This document shows, one piece after another, positions 36,789-47,055 of a stretch of DNA of 64,000 nt (position 1 is the first letter of the stretch; each line of letters opens with the position of its first letter). The notes beneath the pieces are model-generated. The model was not told the DNA's origin. It saw nothing but the letters and a program-made list of their open reading frames with translations, and did no database searches. The stretch comes from Gigaspora margarita (taxonomy: Eukaryota; Glomeromycota; Glomeromycetes; Diversisporales; Gigasporaceae), in contig WTPW01000795.1 in NCBI GenBank assembly GCA_009809945.1, positions 90,744-154,743 on the forward strand. Reading direction: 5' to 3'. The position numbers were made by a program, and so were the translations under genes.

Positions 36789-37196
36789 GCAACGATAAAA
36801 GGTTATATCAGCATCACTAATACAAATGTTATTTTAAGTGCATAGATGACATATTGAAAGATTCATATTACATATGTGAATTGGAAACATTAGGTATACA
36901 TGAAATTGGAATACTTATATATTGAGATAATAATGTGAAAAATTTTTATACAAAAAAACTTCTTTACCTTTTAAACTAAAATTAAATTATAAAAGAAATA
37001 TAAAAGAAATTTATTTGGATAAATAAACTTATTTTAAAATTGAATATTTTATGTCAACTTTTGAATTAAAAATTTTGCAAAATACATGAATGGTGTTCGG
37101 ATCTAGACCTAAAGATAAGGCCACGCAAAGTTGACACCGGATGAAAATAGCAGAAAAAAATAGATATCAAAAATCGAACAATTGGCACAATTAGGA

Positions 37197-37240
<44 letters not shown>

Positions 37241-37872
37241 GACGGCGAGTAATACAAAACGAAAAAATCAACCACGTATGCCCTAATTATCTGTTGAAAA
37301 AATCATTATCTGTTATCTATATCTGTTTATAATTCCATTATCCGAATAACTATCTAGAGTATATGTTAATTATTAGACATATATTTCGTACTAGGTAAAC
37401 CTATAATATAAATTTTGTGTATCGCAGAATTGTGTTATACAATTTAACTATTAAATCAATACTTGCAAATTGTAAATGCGCTAATTTTAATTTCATGCAA
37501 GATAATCCATATAGAGCAACCTAGGATTGCTCCAGATCACTCCATATATGGAGCAACCTGGGTTTTAAGTAATTACTTAGCTCTGGGTTATTATATATTT
37601 CTTGAGATCTCAACACACTCTATCTTTAAACTGGAGTATAACCTGGGTTGTTCCAGAATTTTGCTCCAATAACAACTTTAATGGCACATATTACACTCGT
37701 GATAAATGCTAATATATATTCTATATTTAGTATGAAAGCTTCATACCAGGGACGGAGTGATATTGAATATTTCACGTAGTGTATAGTTATACTGCAATTT
37801 AAATGGCGTTCGTACAAAAATCTTGCATCTTATTAGATAAATGCATATGGCGAAGCAAGGATGTGAATACAT
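36789..37872. other. Intergenic, with short palindromes
   Basis: A run of 38 A at 37200-37237. At 37505-37670 several inverted words around GAGCAACCTAGGATTGCTC and CCATATATGG. GGTGTTCGGATCTAG near 37092 is inverted to CTAGCAGGTCCGAACAC near 39060, possibly ends of a 2-kb element. Confidence 0.45.
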
Positions 37873-38122
37873 GGGGGGTGTCAGTAGAAACCAGGCAAAT
37901 TGTTTTTAGTAAGTTTTTTTAAAACTTTAAATTAAAATATCTCGACAACTATTAAACCAAACTTGATAAATTTTTTTTTATATTAATTCTATAACTATAT
38001 AGAATTAAAATAAAAAAAATTTTATCAAGTTTGGTTCAATAGTTGTTGAGATATTTTAATTCAAAGTCTAAAAAAAAATTACTTAGAAACAATTTGCCTG
38101 GTTTCTACTGACACCCCCCCCC
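37873..38122. mobile_element. Palindromic MITE, family P copy 3
   Basis: Ends GGGGGGTGTCAGTAGAAACC and GGTTTCTACTGACACCCCCC are perfect inverses. The interior matches copies 1 and 2 (TTAAATTAAAATATCTCGAC, central TTCTATAACTATATAGAATT), though the termini differ. Confidence 0.85.
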
Positions 38123-38337
38123 ACATATAGAAACTTCGCATGTTACATCTTTACATCCGATGAACCTTGCTCCTGTATTTTGTGTCGCATAAAATTGTTA
38201 GTCTAACTTTTAAAATGCGATACTTGATTCTGTAATAATTTATTTTCTCATAATTGCTGATATTAATTGCCATTACACCAATGTATATACGTATTCTGAA
38301 GATCCGATTTTTATTTCTGTATTATTGATTTTTGATC

Positions 38338-38840
38338 CACTTGACATTATCTATAACAAGTTAGAACACCGAAATCGGAAATGTTGATTTTCCAAGTTCG
38401 AATTTACTTTACTAAATTTAGCAGCATCAATCATATTAATACATATCAAATATTCACGAGCACATACTTTTAAAAGGTTAGATTCATATACACTCATGCT
38501 TTCCAAGCAAGCAATTAAACATTTACAGTTCGTACATCGTACGTATAAATATTCACTCAGCCTGTAATTTGAAAATAGCGACGATTAAAAAAAGTATACA
38601 ACATTTCTCATCACATGAACAAAATGATTGGTAAAAATGCACAGGACACTTGTGCTGACGATAATTTTATAATAATAAAAAAATAAAAAAATATATAATT
38701 ATTATATAAATAAATATATATATATATATACGAGACTCAAAATGGAGTCAATTTGGAAAGAAAGTGTTCAATTATTATCGAAAATCACCTGTCATGAACC
38801 ATATGAATGGAATGGTTATAATATCATTGCCAAAATGGAA
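38338..38840 (+). repeat. Segmental duplication, copy 1
   Basis: Starts CACTTGACATTATCTATAAC and runs to GCCAAAATGGAA; about 500 bp, matching 39078-39541 with few differences, mostly short indels in A/T runs. Copy 2 is the upstream region of the SLR-kinase gene; copy 1 has no gene after it. Confidence 0.85.
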
Positions 38841-39077
38841 TAGTAATTGAAATGGATGGACGTACATTTATTGATGAATTAAAAATGCATACTGTATATC
38901 AGATAATAACTATTAATATATGAATGTCTTAACATTTGATCAATTTCATCATTTCATCGTTTCACCATATACATTAATACAGATTATCTATAGATAATTA
39001 TCTGAAATTGAAGGAATTATCCGGATAAATTATCTGTCGGATAATCCGGATAAAAAATCTAGCAGGTCCGAACACTA

Positions 39078-39541
39078 CACTTGACATTATCTATAACAAG
39101 ATAGAACACCGAAATCGGAAATGTTGATTTTCCAAGTTCGAATTTACTTTACTAAATTTAGCAGCATCAATCATATTAATACATATCAAATATTCACGAG
39201 CACATACCTTAAAAGGTTAGATTCATACACACTCATGCTTTCAAGCATTTACAGTTCGTACATCGTACGTATAAATATTCTCACAGCCTGTATTTGAATA
39301 GTGATGATTAAAAAAAGTATGTAACATTTTCTCATCACATGAACAAAATGATTGGTAAAAATGTACAGGACACTTGTGACTGACGATAATTTTTTTAAAA
39401 AAATATAAATATAAATAAATAAATATATATATACGAGATTCAAAATGGAGTCAATTTGGAAAGAAAGTGTTCAATTATTATTGAAAATCACCTGGCATGA
39501 ACCATATGAATGGAGTGGTTTAATATCATTGCCAAAATGGA
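39078..39541 (+). repeat. Segmental duplication, copy 2 (upstream of the SLR-kinase gene)
   Basis: Direct copy of 38338-38840. It ends about 90 bp before the likely start codon at 39635 and so probably includes the promoter. An AT-rich ATATATATA stretch lies near 39421. Confidence 0.85.
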
Positions 39542-39634
39542 AAAATGGATAAAATTGTAGTACATATGCGTTTAAAATTATTTAACCACTGGTTCTGATT
39601 TTTGCTTTTTCTCATATTAAAAAAAAAAAATAAG

Positions 39635-41861
39635 ATGAATCAAAATAATTCGGTTTATCATGAAAAATCGACCGATTTAGACCCTTATATCCTTGGATAC
39701 AATTATGAACATGGTATAGGGATAGAAAAGGATGAACATAAGGCATTCGTTTATTATCAAAAATCTGCAGATATGGGTAATTCTAAAGGAATATTTCAAG
39801 TTGGGCAATGTTATTATTATGGAACCGGAGTTGAAAAGAATGAATACCAGTATTTTATATGTAATAAAAAATGTGCAGAGATGGGGCACGCTCTTGGAAC
39901 ATATAATGTTGGATATTGTTATGAAAAAGGAATTGGGGTTGAAAAGGATGAAAATAAAGCATTTATTTATTATCAAAAATCGGCAGAAATGGGACACACT
40001 GGTGTAATGTGTGATGTTGGAAATTTTTATGCAAATGGAAATGGAGTTGAAAAGGATGACCACAAGAAATTCATTAATTATCAAAAATCTGCAGAGATGG
40101 GGGATGCAAATGGAAATGGAGTTGAAAAGGATGACCACAAGGAATTCATTAATTATCAAAAATCTGCAAAGATGGGGGATTCTAATGGAATGACCAATCT
40201 TGGATATTGTTATGAAACTGGAATTGGAGTTGAAAAGGATGAACACAAGGCATTTATTTATTATCAAAAATCTGCAAAGAAGGGTAATCATATGGGAATG
40301 AATAATGTCGGAGAATGTTATCAATTTGGAAAAGGGGTTAAAAAAGACGAAAATAAAGCATTTTTTTATTATCAAAAAGCAGCCGAAAAGAAGAATAATA
40401 TTGCAATGTATAATCTTGGAAGATGTTATCAGAATGGAATTGGAGTTAAAAAGGATTTAAAACGAGCATTTGAATTGTATTTGCAATCTGCTAAATTTGG
40501 ATATGTTGATGGGATAAAAAATGTTGGATATTGTTATCGAAATGGTATTGGAACAAAAAAAGATTTAAAAGAAGCAGAGCATTGGTTGCGAATGTAAGTT
40601 CTTTTTTTTTAAAACAAAATTTTGATTTGAATACTAAATATTGATATAATAATTATAATTAATAGGGAAAAGGACAGATTTCAAGGTAATTGTTTTTCTT
40701 TTTTTTTTTTTTTTNGTTCAGCTTTATATTGCCAAGTCTTTATATTTATTAATTTATAATAAAAAGAAATAGAGAAATTTTCTTATTCTAATATTGATAA
40801 CAACGTGAAAAAAATATTGAATAACAAAAGGTATCAATTATTATGGATTCCGTACAACAAATTTGAAGATATTAAAGAGATTGGAAAGGGAGGGTTTGCA
40901 ACAGTGTATTATGCAAAATGTACACTCCGTTATAAGCTTTCTTGTAATGAATATTCATTCGCAATTAAAAAAATTCATGATCTAGATTTTTTTGACGAGG
41001 TAAATATTGAGTTTTGTTTAGCAATTAAGTTCATGACCGAGATATATATATATATGCTTTTTTTTACAGTTGAAAACATTTTGCGAAATCGGATATAAAA
41101 GTCCATCATTCTTGAGATGCTATGGACTATCGAGAGATGATTTAGGAAATTACATTCTTATTTTGAAATATGCAGAAAAAGGATCTTTACGTGATAATCT
41201 TCATGAAGTATCGCAGATGAAATGGGAAGAAAAATTAAATTTATTAAGCTGCATAACATCAGATCTTGAAGCAATTCATTCGCAAGGATTAGAACATCGA
41301 GATCTTCATAGTGGAAANATTNTGCAAGACGAATTGGATAATGCTTATATTACAGATTTGGGACTCTCTAATGCAAACAATGGAGTGTTCGGTGTTTTAC
41401 CTTACATGGCACCAGAGATTTTACAAAGAAACCCATATACTCAAGCAGCTGATATTTATGCTTTAGGTATTCTTATGACGGAAATATCAACAGGAAGAAA
41501 AGCTTTTGATGGATATAATTTTGATAACGAACTTGCGTTAAAAATTTGTTATGGATTACAACCAACATTTACACCCGGTATTCCTGAATGTTATATTGAA
41601 TTAGCAAAGCGATGCATGGATTTAGACCCGAGAAAACGACCTACTATCCGAGCTATTAATGGTTTAGTTACTTATTGGATTGAAGAAATAGGAATCTTTG
41701 ATGATGAAAATAAAATTAAAAAACAATTTTTAGAAGCTGATAAAACTAAACCTACGATCGAATCACCAAAGCATCCAGATAAAATGTATATCAGTAAACC
41801 TATTAATATACGAGAAATATCGAGTAGATTAGAATCATATGAAATTCCTGATAATTTATAA
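39635..41861 (+). CDS. Sel1-repeat protein kinase (SLR-TKL kinase)
   Basis: Probable signalling kinase with an N-terminal scaffold. Exon 1 (39635-40593) starts at ATG after an A-run (MNQNNSVYHEKS) and encodes about eight and a half Sel1-like repeats of 36 residues (pattern GYCYxxGIGVEKDExKAFxYYQKSA), a helical-pair repeat that binds proteins. The donor is GTAAGT at 40594. Exon 2 (about 40767-40999) carries the Gly-rich loop IGKGGFATVYYA and the ATP lysine in FAIKKI. An intron 41000-41069 (GTAAAT...TTACAG) follows, phase 0. Exon 3 (41070-41861) has the catalytic loop HRDLHSG (two ambiguous bases at the next codons), DLG in place of DFG, YMAPEIL, and a C-terminal tail after residue GLVTYW. DLG and the overall layout fit TKL-type kinases of Rhizophagus-like fungi. 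I could not find an exon 1/exon 2 junction that keeps frame: every AG near 40766-40774 is one base out, in DNA with an N and long T-runs. So this is either an assembly slip, or exon 1 ends at TAA 40597 and the kinase is separate. Confidence 0.8.
40031..40180 (+). repeat. In-frame 75-bp tandem duplication in the Sel1 array
   Basis: 40031-40105 and 40106-40180 differ at two positions. Each adds 25 residues (ANGNGVEKDDHK then FINYQKSA), so the array gains a truncated repeat that lacks the first helix region (no GYCY part). Confidence 0.9.
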
Positions 41862-41923
41862 TTTAAGATGAATTTATTAAAACGTACAAAGGTTTATCAA
41901 ATGAATTTTATAAATTTGAATTT

Positions 41924-41929
41924 AATAAA
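41924..41929 (+). terminator. Possible polyadenylation signal
   Basis: AATAAA about 63 bases after the kinase stop codon. Such words are common in A+T-rich DNA, so support is positional only. Confidence 0.4.
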
Positions 41930-42376
41930 CTTTGAAAAATCATATCTGACCCTAACGATGGCCAGAATTGCTTGTGAATTTGTGGAGCATACACAGTTGT
42001 TATCTCTAAGAATGATGTAGAAATATTGTTGTGTGCTTTTTTGAAGTCATATAGAATAATGGAAAGGTGCAGAGGTATCGACTCTGTTTTTACGAAAGAA
42101 AGTGATCATCAAGGCCACCTGAAGAAATCTGTTCATCCGTTTCGTTCCAGACGACAACAAAATTAATTTGAGATTAAGGAAAGTGGTTGATCAGTATAGA
42201 GGAGTAGTCCAGAGTCGTTCTTACTTTGTAAAATAAAGAGACAAAATAAACTTGCTTTCTATTTTTTAATTTTTCTTGTCACAATTTTTTTCAATAATAC
42301 AAGTTATTTGTGAGTGATGAAGAAATAAAATCATTGCGTTGTGAAGTAAAAGTCCATAGCATGACCAACTTTTGTA

Positions 42377-42409
<33 letters not shown>

Positions 42410-42603
42410 AATATAGGTGACAAAAATAGAAAACCCAATATAATAAAAAGAGAATTTCTATCCTAGTAAGTTGCAAGTAAAAGTTACATTCATTGTTTCG
42501 CAACCCCTTCTTTATCGTCTTCTAAGTATCTGTTTTTCGCTCATTATTTGAAATAATAAATGAGCAAGAAGTTACTTTTGGTATTTTTTTCCGAAATTTA
42601 CGG
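41930..42603. other. Downstream intergenic region
   Basis: 41945-42240 has more balanced base composition but only short frames with stops. A (TA)n microsatellite and a T-run occupy 42377-42412. Confidence 0.4.
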
Positions 42604-43001
42604 TCATAGCTTTTGATTTTCGCGCTTAGAAAGAAAATTTTGGTATCTCTTAAAAGTAGTTTATGATCAAAATAAATTATTAAGTATGCGTTTGATCAAA
42701 ATATTAAATGTGCTAAGTGCTGTGACAAAAGGCATAAATTGTTAAAATTTTGTAGTATAGCACTTTAAAACTTGTATTTTCTTATTGATCTTTGGTTTTA
42801 TCGATTTACGCTTTTTTTTTGCAGCACCTCCAAATTAAACTACTAAAAAGGGAGGTTCTTAAAGCGGGGTTAATCAAAGTTACGTTTTTTGATATGGTTA
42901 TGGTTAGTGGCAAAAATAATAATTTTTATTTAATCATATAAACTACTTTTTTAAAAAAAAAACAATTTTTTCTTTCTAAGCGCGAAATTTAAAAGCTACG
43001 A
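42604..43001. mobile_element. TIR MITE
   Basis: Left TCATAGCTTTTGATTTTCGC followed by GCTTAGAAAGAAAA; the right end, inverted, TCGTAGCTTTTAAATTTCGC followed by the same GCTTAGAAAGAAAA. The interior near 42750 resembles the interior of 35656-35910. No TSD could be fixed. Confidence 0.65.
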
Positions 43002-43014
43002 ATAAGACAGTTTT

Positions 43015-43165
43015 TGCTTCTAAGCTAACATTTGTATCATATAATACAACTAGTATTCTTTAATATAACAAAAAATTTTTATTATTTCATACTATCTATT
43101 TTTTTTTTCTTCTTTTTATGCCAAAAAACTTTGAAGTATCTTATTTTGAAATAGCATTTTGAGAC
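43015..43165. repeat. Dispersed repeat, inverted partner at 54025-54185
   Basis: Matches 54025-54185 in opposite orientation (for example AGTATCTTATTTTGAAATAG here against TTTCAAAACAAGATACTTC there). Both copies lie about 400 bp beyond the 3' end of a kinase sequence. Confidence 0.65.
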
Positions 43166-43568
43166 TATCAATGGAAATCAAACATGAAATTTAAATAGTT
43201 GGCATTCACTTTATTTTATACATAAACGCATTTTTAATTTATAGTATATATTTAACATTTTAATGTTTTTCTCATCTATCCATTTTATTATTGAATTGTT
43301 ATAACCCATTTAAAGATCTAAAATGAATTTGCTTTTAGACATGTTCGAACTGTTCGAACTCAATAATTACAGATTTTAATACAGTTATACGGCATTTAAA
43401 TTTTTATTTAGAAAATGTAAAGAGGTAGATTCACTTTATTTAATTTTCTAACTAGATATTGATTATAAAATCATGATCACTGTTCCTGGATTTTACTACC
43501 ATTGTTTGCATTTATGTCAGAGTTTCTGATATGTTCAGATATTATTAGTTTAGATTCATTTAGTTCCT

Positions 43569-44550
43569 TTAAATTTGATCGTCGTCGTGCCATTTTTTAA
43601 AATCTTCACAGAGTTCTTTTGCTGATGGCCGTTTTTCTGGATTTTTATTCCAACATCGTTCCATAAGATTCACATAACATCGTGGTGCTTCGTTGTTAAT
43701 GGGCGGTCGCAAACCATCGAGCATTTTTAAAACATCATTTGATTCATGATAATTCATTACAGGTTTAGTGTACAATACTTTCCACATGATCATGCCGAAA
43801 GAATAAATATCAGATGCCATAGTAGGTTGTTGTCTGTTTAAAACTTCAGGAGCAACGTAAGATAAACCCCCATAAACTTCACTATCCTTTTGATTCAAAT
43901 ATTGAATTGAAAGGCCTAGATCCGCAATGTATGCACTATGCAAATTATCTTGCAAAATGTTATCGCTGTGCAAATCTCGATGAATAATGTTTTGAGAATG
44001 AATTGATTTAAGATCAAAAGCTATACTAAATAACAAGTTTAATTATCTTTCCATCTCATTTGTGATATATACTGAAGATTTTGACGCAAGGATCCCTTCG
44101 CTGCATAACTTAAAACAATATAATTTTCTGTCTTCTCGTTTCTTGATATACCATAACGTTTTATAAACGATGGTTTTCAATTTCGATTTCGCAATACGTT
44201 TTTAACTTTTAAAAATATTATTTTTAATTAAAAATTTATACAAAAATTAAATTATATCAAATTAAATAAAATACCTCGTTTAAATATTCTTTTTTATAAA
44301 TTCCTTAAGTGCAACAATATAAGTCATCTTAATATAAGACCTCTCAAGTGCGTATTATTCTAGTCCAATTCGCTCTATATACAGTCGCAAAACCACCACT
44401 TCCGATTTTTATAATATTTTTAAACTCGTAAGGAAAATAAACTAATATGTATTTATCATCATCTAATAAAATTCTTATATCATCATCAATATTAAGGTCT
44501 TTATATTCTGTTTTGAACATTTCGTGAAATTTACTTTTTTCCAATAGTTA
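43569..44550 (-). pseudogene. TKL-like kinase domain of the TPR-SLR-kinase locus, frameshifted
   Basis: The N-lobe (44544-44290) reads FKTEYKDLNIDDDIRILLDD and then IIKIGSGGFATVYRANW, a good Gly-rich loop. The lysine strand (V-A-L-K-E-F) and the intron follow (donor GTATTTTATTTAAT). The second exon has KTYCEIEIEN and GSLRQNLQYISQMRW with single-base breaks. The C-lobe (44036-43569) is open and canonical: IIHRDLHSDNIL, ADLGLS, SYVAPEVL, DIYSFGMIMW, and RCWNKNPEKRPSA, ending at TGA. At least three breaks look like one missing base in A/T runs, so the gene is either decayed or carries assembly errors. The usual activity would be Ser/Thr or dual-specificity phosphorylation; all key residues visible in the C-lobe are kept. 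Confidence 0.8.
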
Positions 44551-44566
44551 GCTCTCTCAATGTCTA

Positions 44567-47055
44567 TTAGTGTTCCAATACCCTGTCGATAACTATAACT
44601 GACATGCCATATTCCAATAGCATTACCCATCTCTGCAGATTTCTTAAAATATTCGAATGCCTTCTTTTCGTCCTTTTGGCACCGTTTCCAGCTTTATAGC
44701 AATTTACAACATGATTCATTCCTTGTATAAAACTCATCTCTGCAGATTTTTTATAATATTTGAATGCCTTCTTTTCGTCCTTTTCGACTCCGATTCCTTT
44801 GAAATAGCAATCTCCAACATTATTTATTCCATTAGTATCACCCATCTCTGCAGATTTTTTATAATATTCGAATGCCTTCTTTTTGTCCTTTTCGACTCCG
44901 ATTCCTTCATTATAACAATATTCAACGTTATTTATTCCAACATCACTCATCTCTGCAGATTTTTTATAATATTTGGATGCCTTCTTTTCGTCCTTTTCGA
45001 CTCCGATTCCATTGAAATAGCAATATGCGACATTAATTATTCCAACAGCATGACCCATTTCTGCAGATTTTTTAAAATATTCGAATGCCTTCTTTTCGTC
45101 CTTTTTGACTCCGATTCCTTGTTTATAACAGTATCCAACCTTATTTATTCCACCAACATCACCCAACTCTGCAGATTTTTATAATATTCGAATGCATTCT
45201 TTTTATCCTTTTTGACTCCGATTCCTTGCTCATAACAGCATCCAAATTAGTTAATCCATAAACATCACCCATCTCTGCAGATTTGTTATAACATTTGAAT
45301 GCCTTCTTTTCGTACTTTTCGACTCCGATTCCATTGAAATAGCAATCTCCAACACTATTGATTCCATTAGTATCACCCATCTCTGCAGATTTTTCAAAAT
45401 ATTCGAATGCCTTCTTTTCGTCCTTTTCGGCTCCAATTCCTTTGAAACAGAAATCCCCAATATTATTGATTCCTTGGTATCACCAATTTCTGCAGACATT
45501 TTATAATATTCGAATGCCTTCTTTTCGTCCTTTACGACCCGGTCCCATTTCTATAGCATTATACATCATTAAATATTCCATCAGTATTACCCATCTCTGC
45601 AGATTTTTTATAATATTTGAATGCTTTCTCTTCGTCCTTTTTGACTCCGATTCCTTCATCATAACAATATCCAACGTTATTTATTTCACTAGCATCACCC
45701 ATCTCCGCAGATTTTTTACAATATTTGAATACCTTTTTTTCATCCTTTTCGACCCCCGATTTCATTTCTATAACAATCTTAAACATTATCTATTCCATTA
45801 GCATTACTTGTCTCTGTGGATTTTTTTATAATATTCGAATGCATTCTTTTCGTCCTTTTCAACCCTAATTCCACTTCTATAGCAATATTCAATATTATTT
45901 ATTCCAATAGCACTACCCATCTCTGCAGATTTTTTAAAATATTCGAATGCCTTCTTCTCATCCTTTTCGACTCCGATTCCTTCGAAATAGCAATCTCCAA
46001 CATTAGTTGATCCATAAAAATTACCCATCTCTGCAGATTTTTTATAATATTCGAATGCCTTCTTTTCGTCCTGCTCGACTCCGATTCCTTTGAAATAGCA
46101 TTGTCCAACATTAAATATTGCATGAGCATCACCCATCTCAGCAGATTTTTTAAAATATTCGAATGCTTTCATTATGTCCTTTTCGACTCCGATTCCTTCA
46201 GCATAGAAATATCCAACGTTGTTTATTCCAACAACATCACTCATCTCTGCAGATTTTTAAAAATATTCGAATGCCTTCTTTTCATCCTTTTTGACTCCGA
46301 TTCCTTTGAAATAGCAATGTCCTACATTAAATATTCCACCAACATCACCCATCTCTGCAGATTTTTTATAATATTCGAATGCCTTCTTTTCGTCCTTTTC
46401 GACTCCGATTCCATTGAAATAGCAATATGCGACATTAATTATTCCAACAGCATGACCAATTTCTGCAGAGTTTTTTAAAATATTCGAATGCTTTCTTTTC
46501 ATCCTTTTTGCTCCGGTTCCTTCATTATAGCACTATCCAGAATTAAATATTCCATCAACATCACCCATTTCTGCCGATTTTTTATAATATTTGAATGCCT
46601 TCTTTTCATCCTTTTCGACTCCGATTCCTTCATTATAGCAATATCCAACATTAAATATTCCACCATCTCTGCAGATTTTTTATAATATTCGAATGCCTTC
46701 TTTTCATCCTTTTTGACTCCGACTCCTTTGAAATAGCAATATCCAACCTTATTTATTCCAACAACATCACCCATATTTGCAGATTTTTTTATAATATTCG
46801 AATGCCTTCTTTTCGTCCTTTTCAACGCCGGTTCCATTTCTATAGCAATTTCCAACATTATTTATTCCATCAGCATTACCCGTCTCTGCAAATTTTTTAT
46901 AATATTCGAATTCCTTCTTTTCGTCCTTTTCGACTCCGATTCCATTTCTATAGCAATATCCAACGTAATTTATTCCATCAGCAATACCCATCTCTGCAAA
47001 TTTTTTATGATATTTGCTTTTTGCTATAGTATCATTCATCGATGTAAAATTAAAT
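44567..47055 (-). pseudogene. Sel1-repeat array of about 23 units, frameshifted
   Basis: The minus strand encodes units like GYCYFKGIGVEKDEKKAFEY followed by YKKSAEMGD, 36 residues each. At DNA level the array is a 108-bp tandem repeat: the word TCTGCAGATTTTTTATAATA recurs about every 108 bp from 44635 to 46993. SLR units form a curved scaffold for protein binding and here link the TPR part (upstream on this strand) to the kinase. The frame shifts several times (for example near 44690, 45170, 45490, 45540, 45780, 46500, 46670), usually by one base in A- or G-runs. The units in different frames are equally well conserved, which argues for recent breaks or sequencing slips rather than old decay. 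The opposite strand is also widely open over the array, an effect of its codon pattern. Confidence 0.8.

Noticed and set aside
39677..40375. 232-codon minus-strand ORF opposite the Sel1 exon
   Set aside because: Antisense shadow of the Sel1 repeats; the plus strand has the conserved domain and splice signals.
44657..45184. Long plus-strand ORFs across the Sel1 array (Phe/Cys/Ile-rich)
   Set aside because: They are the complement of the 108-bp coding repeat; the minus strand encodes recognisable Sel1 units and the plus frames show no family features.
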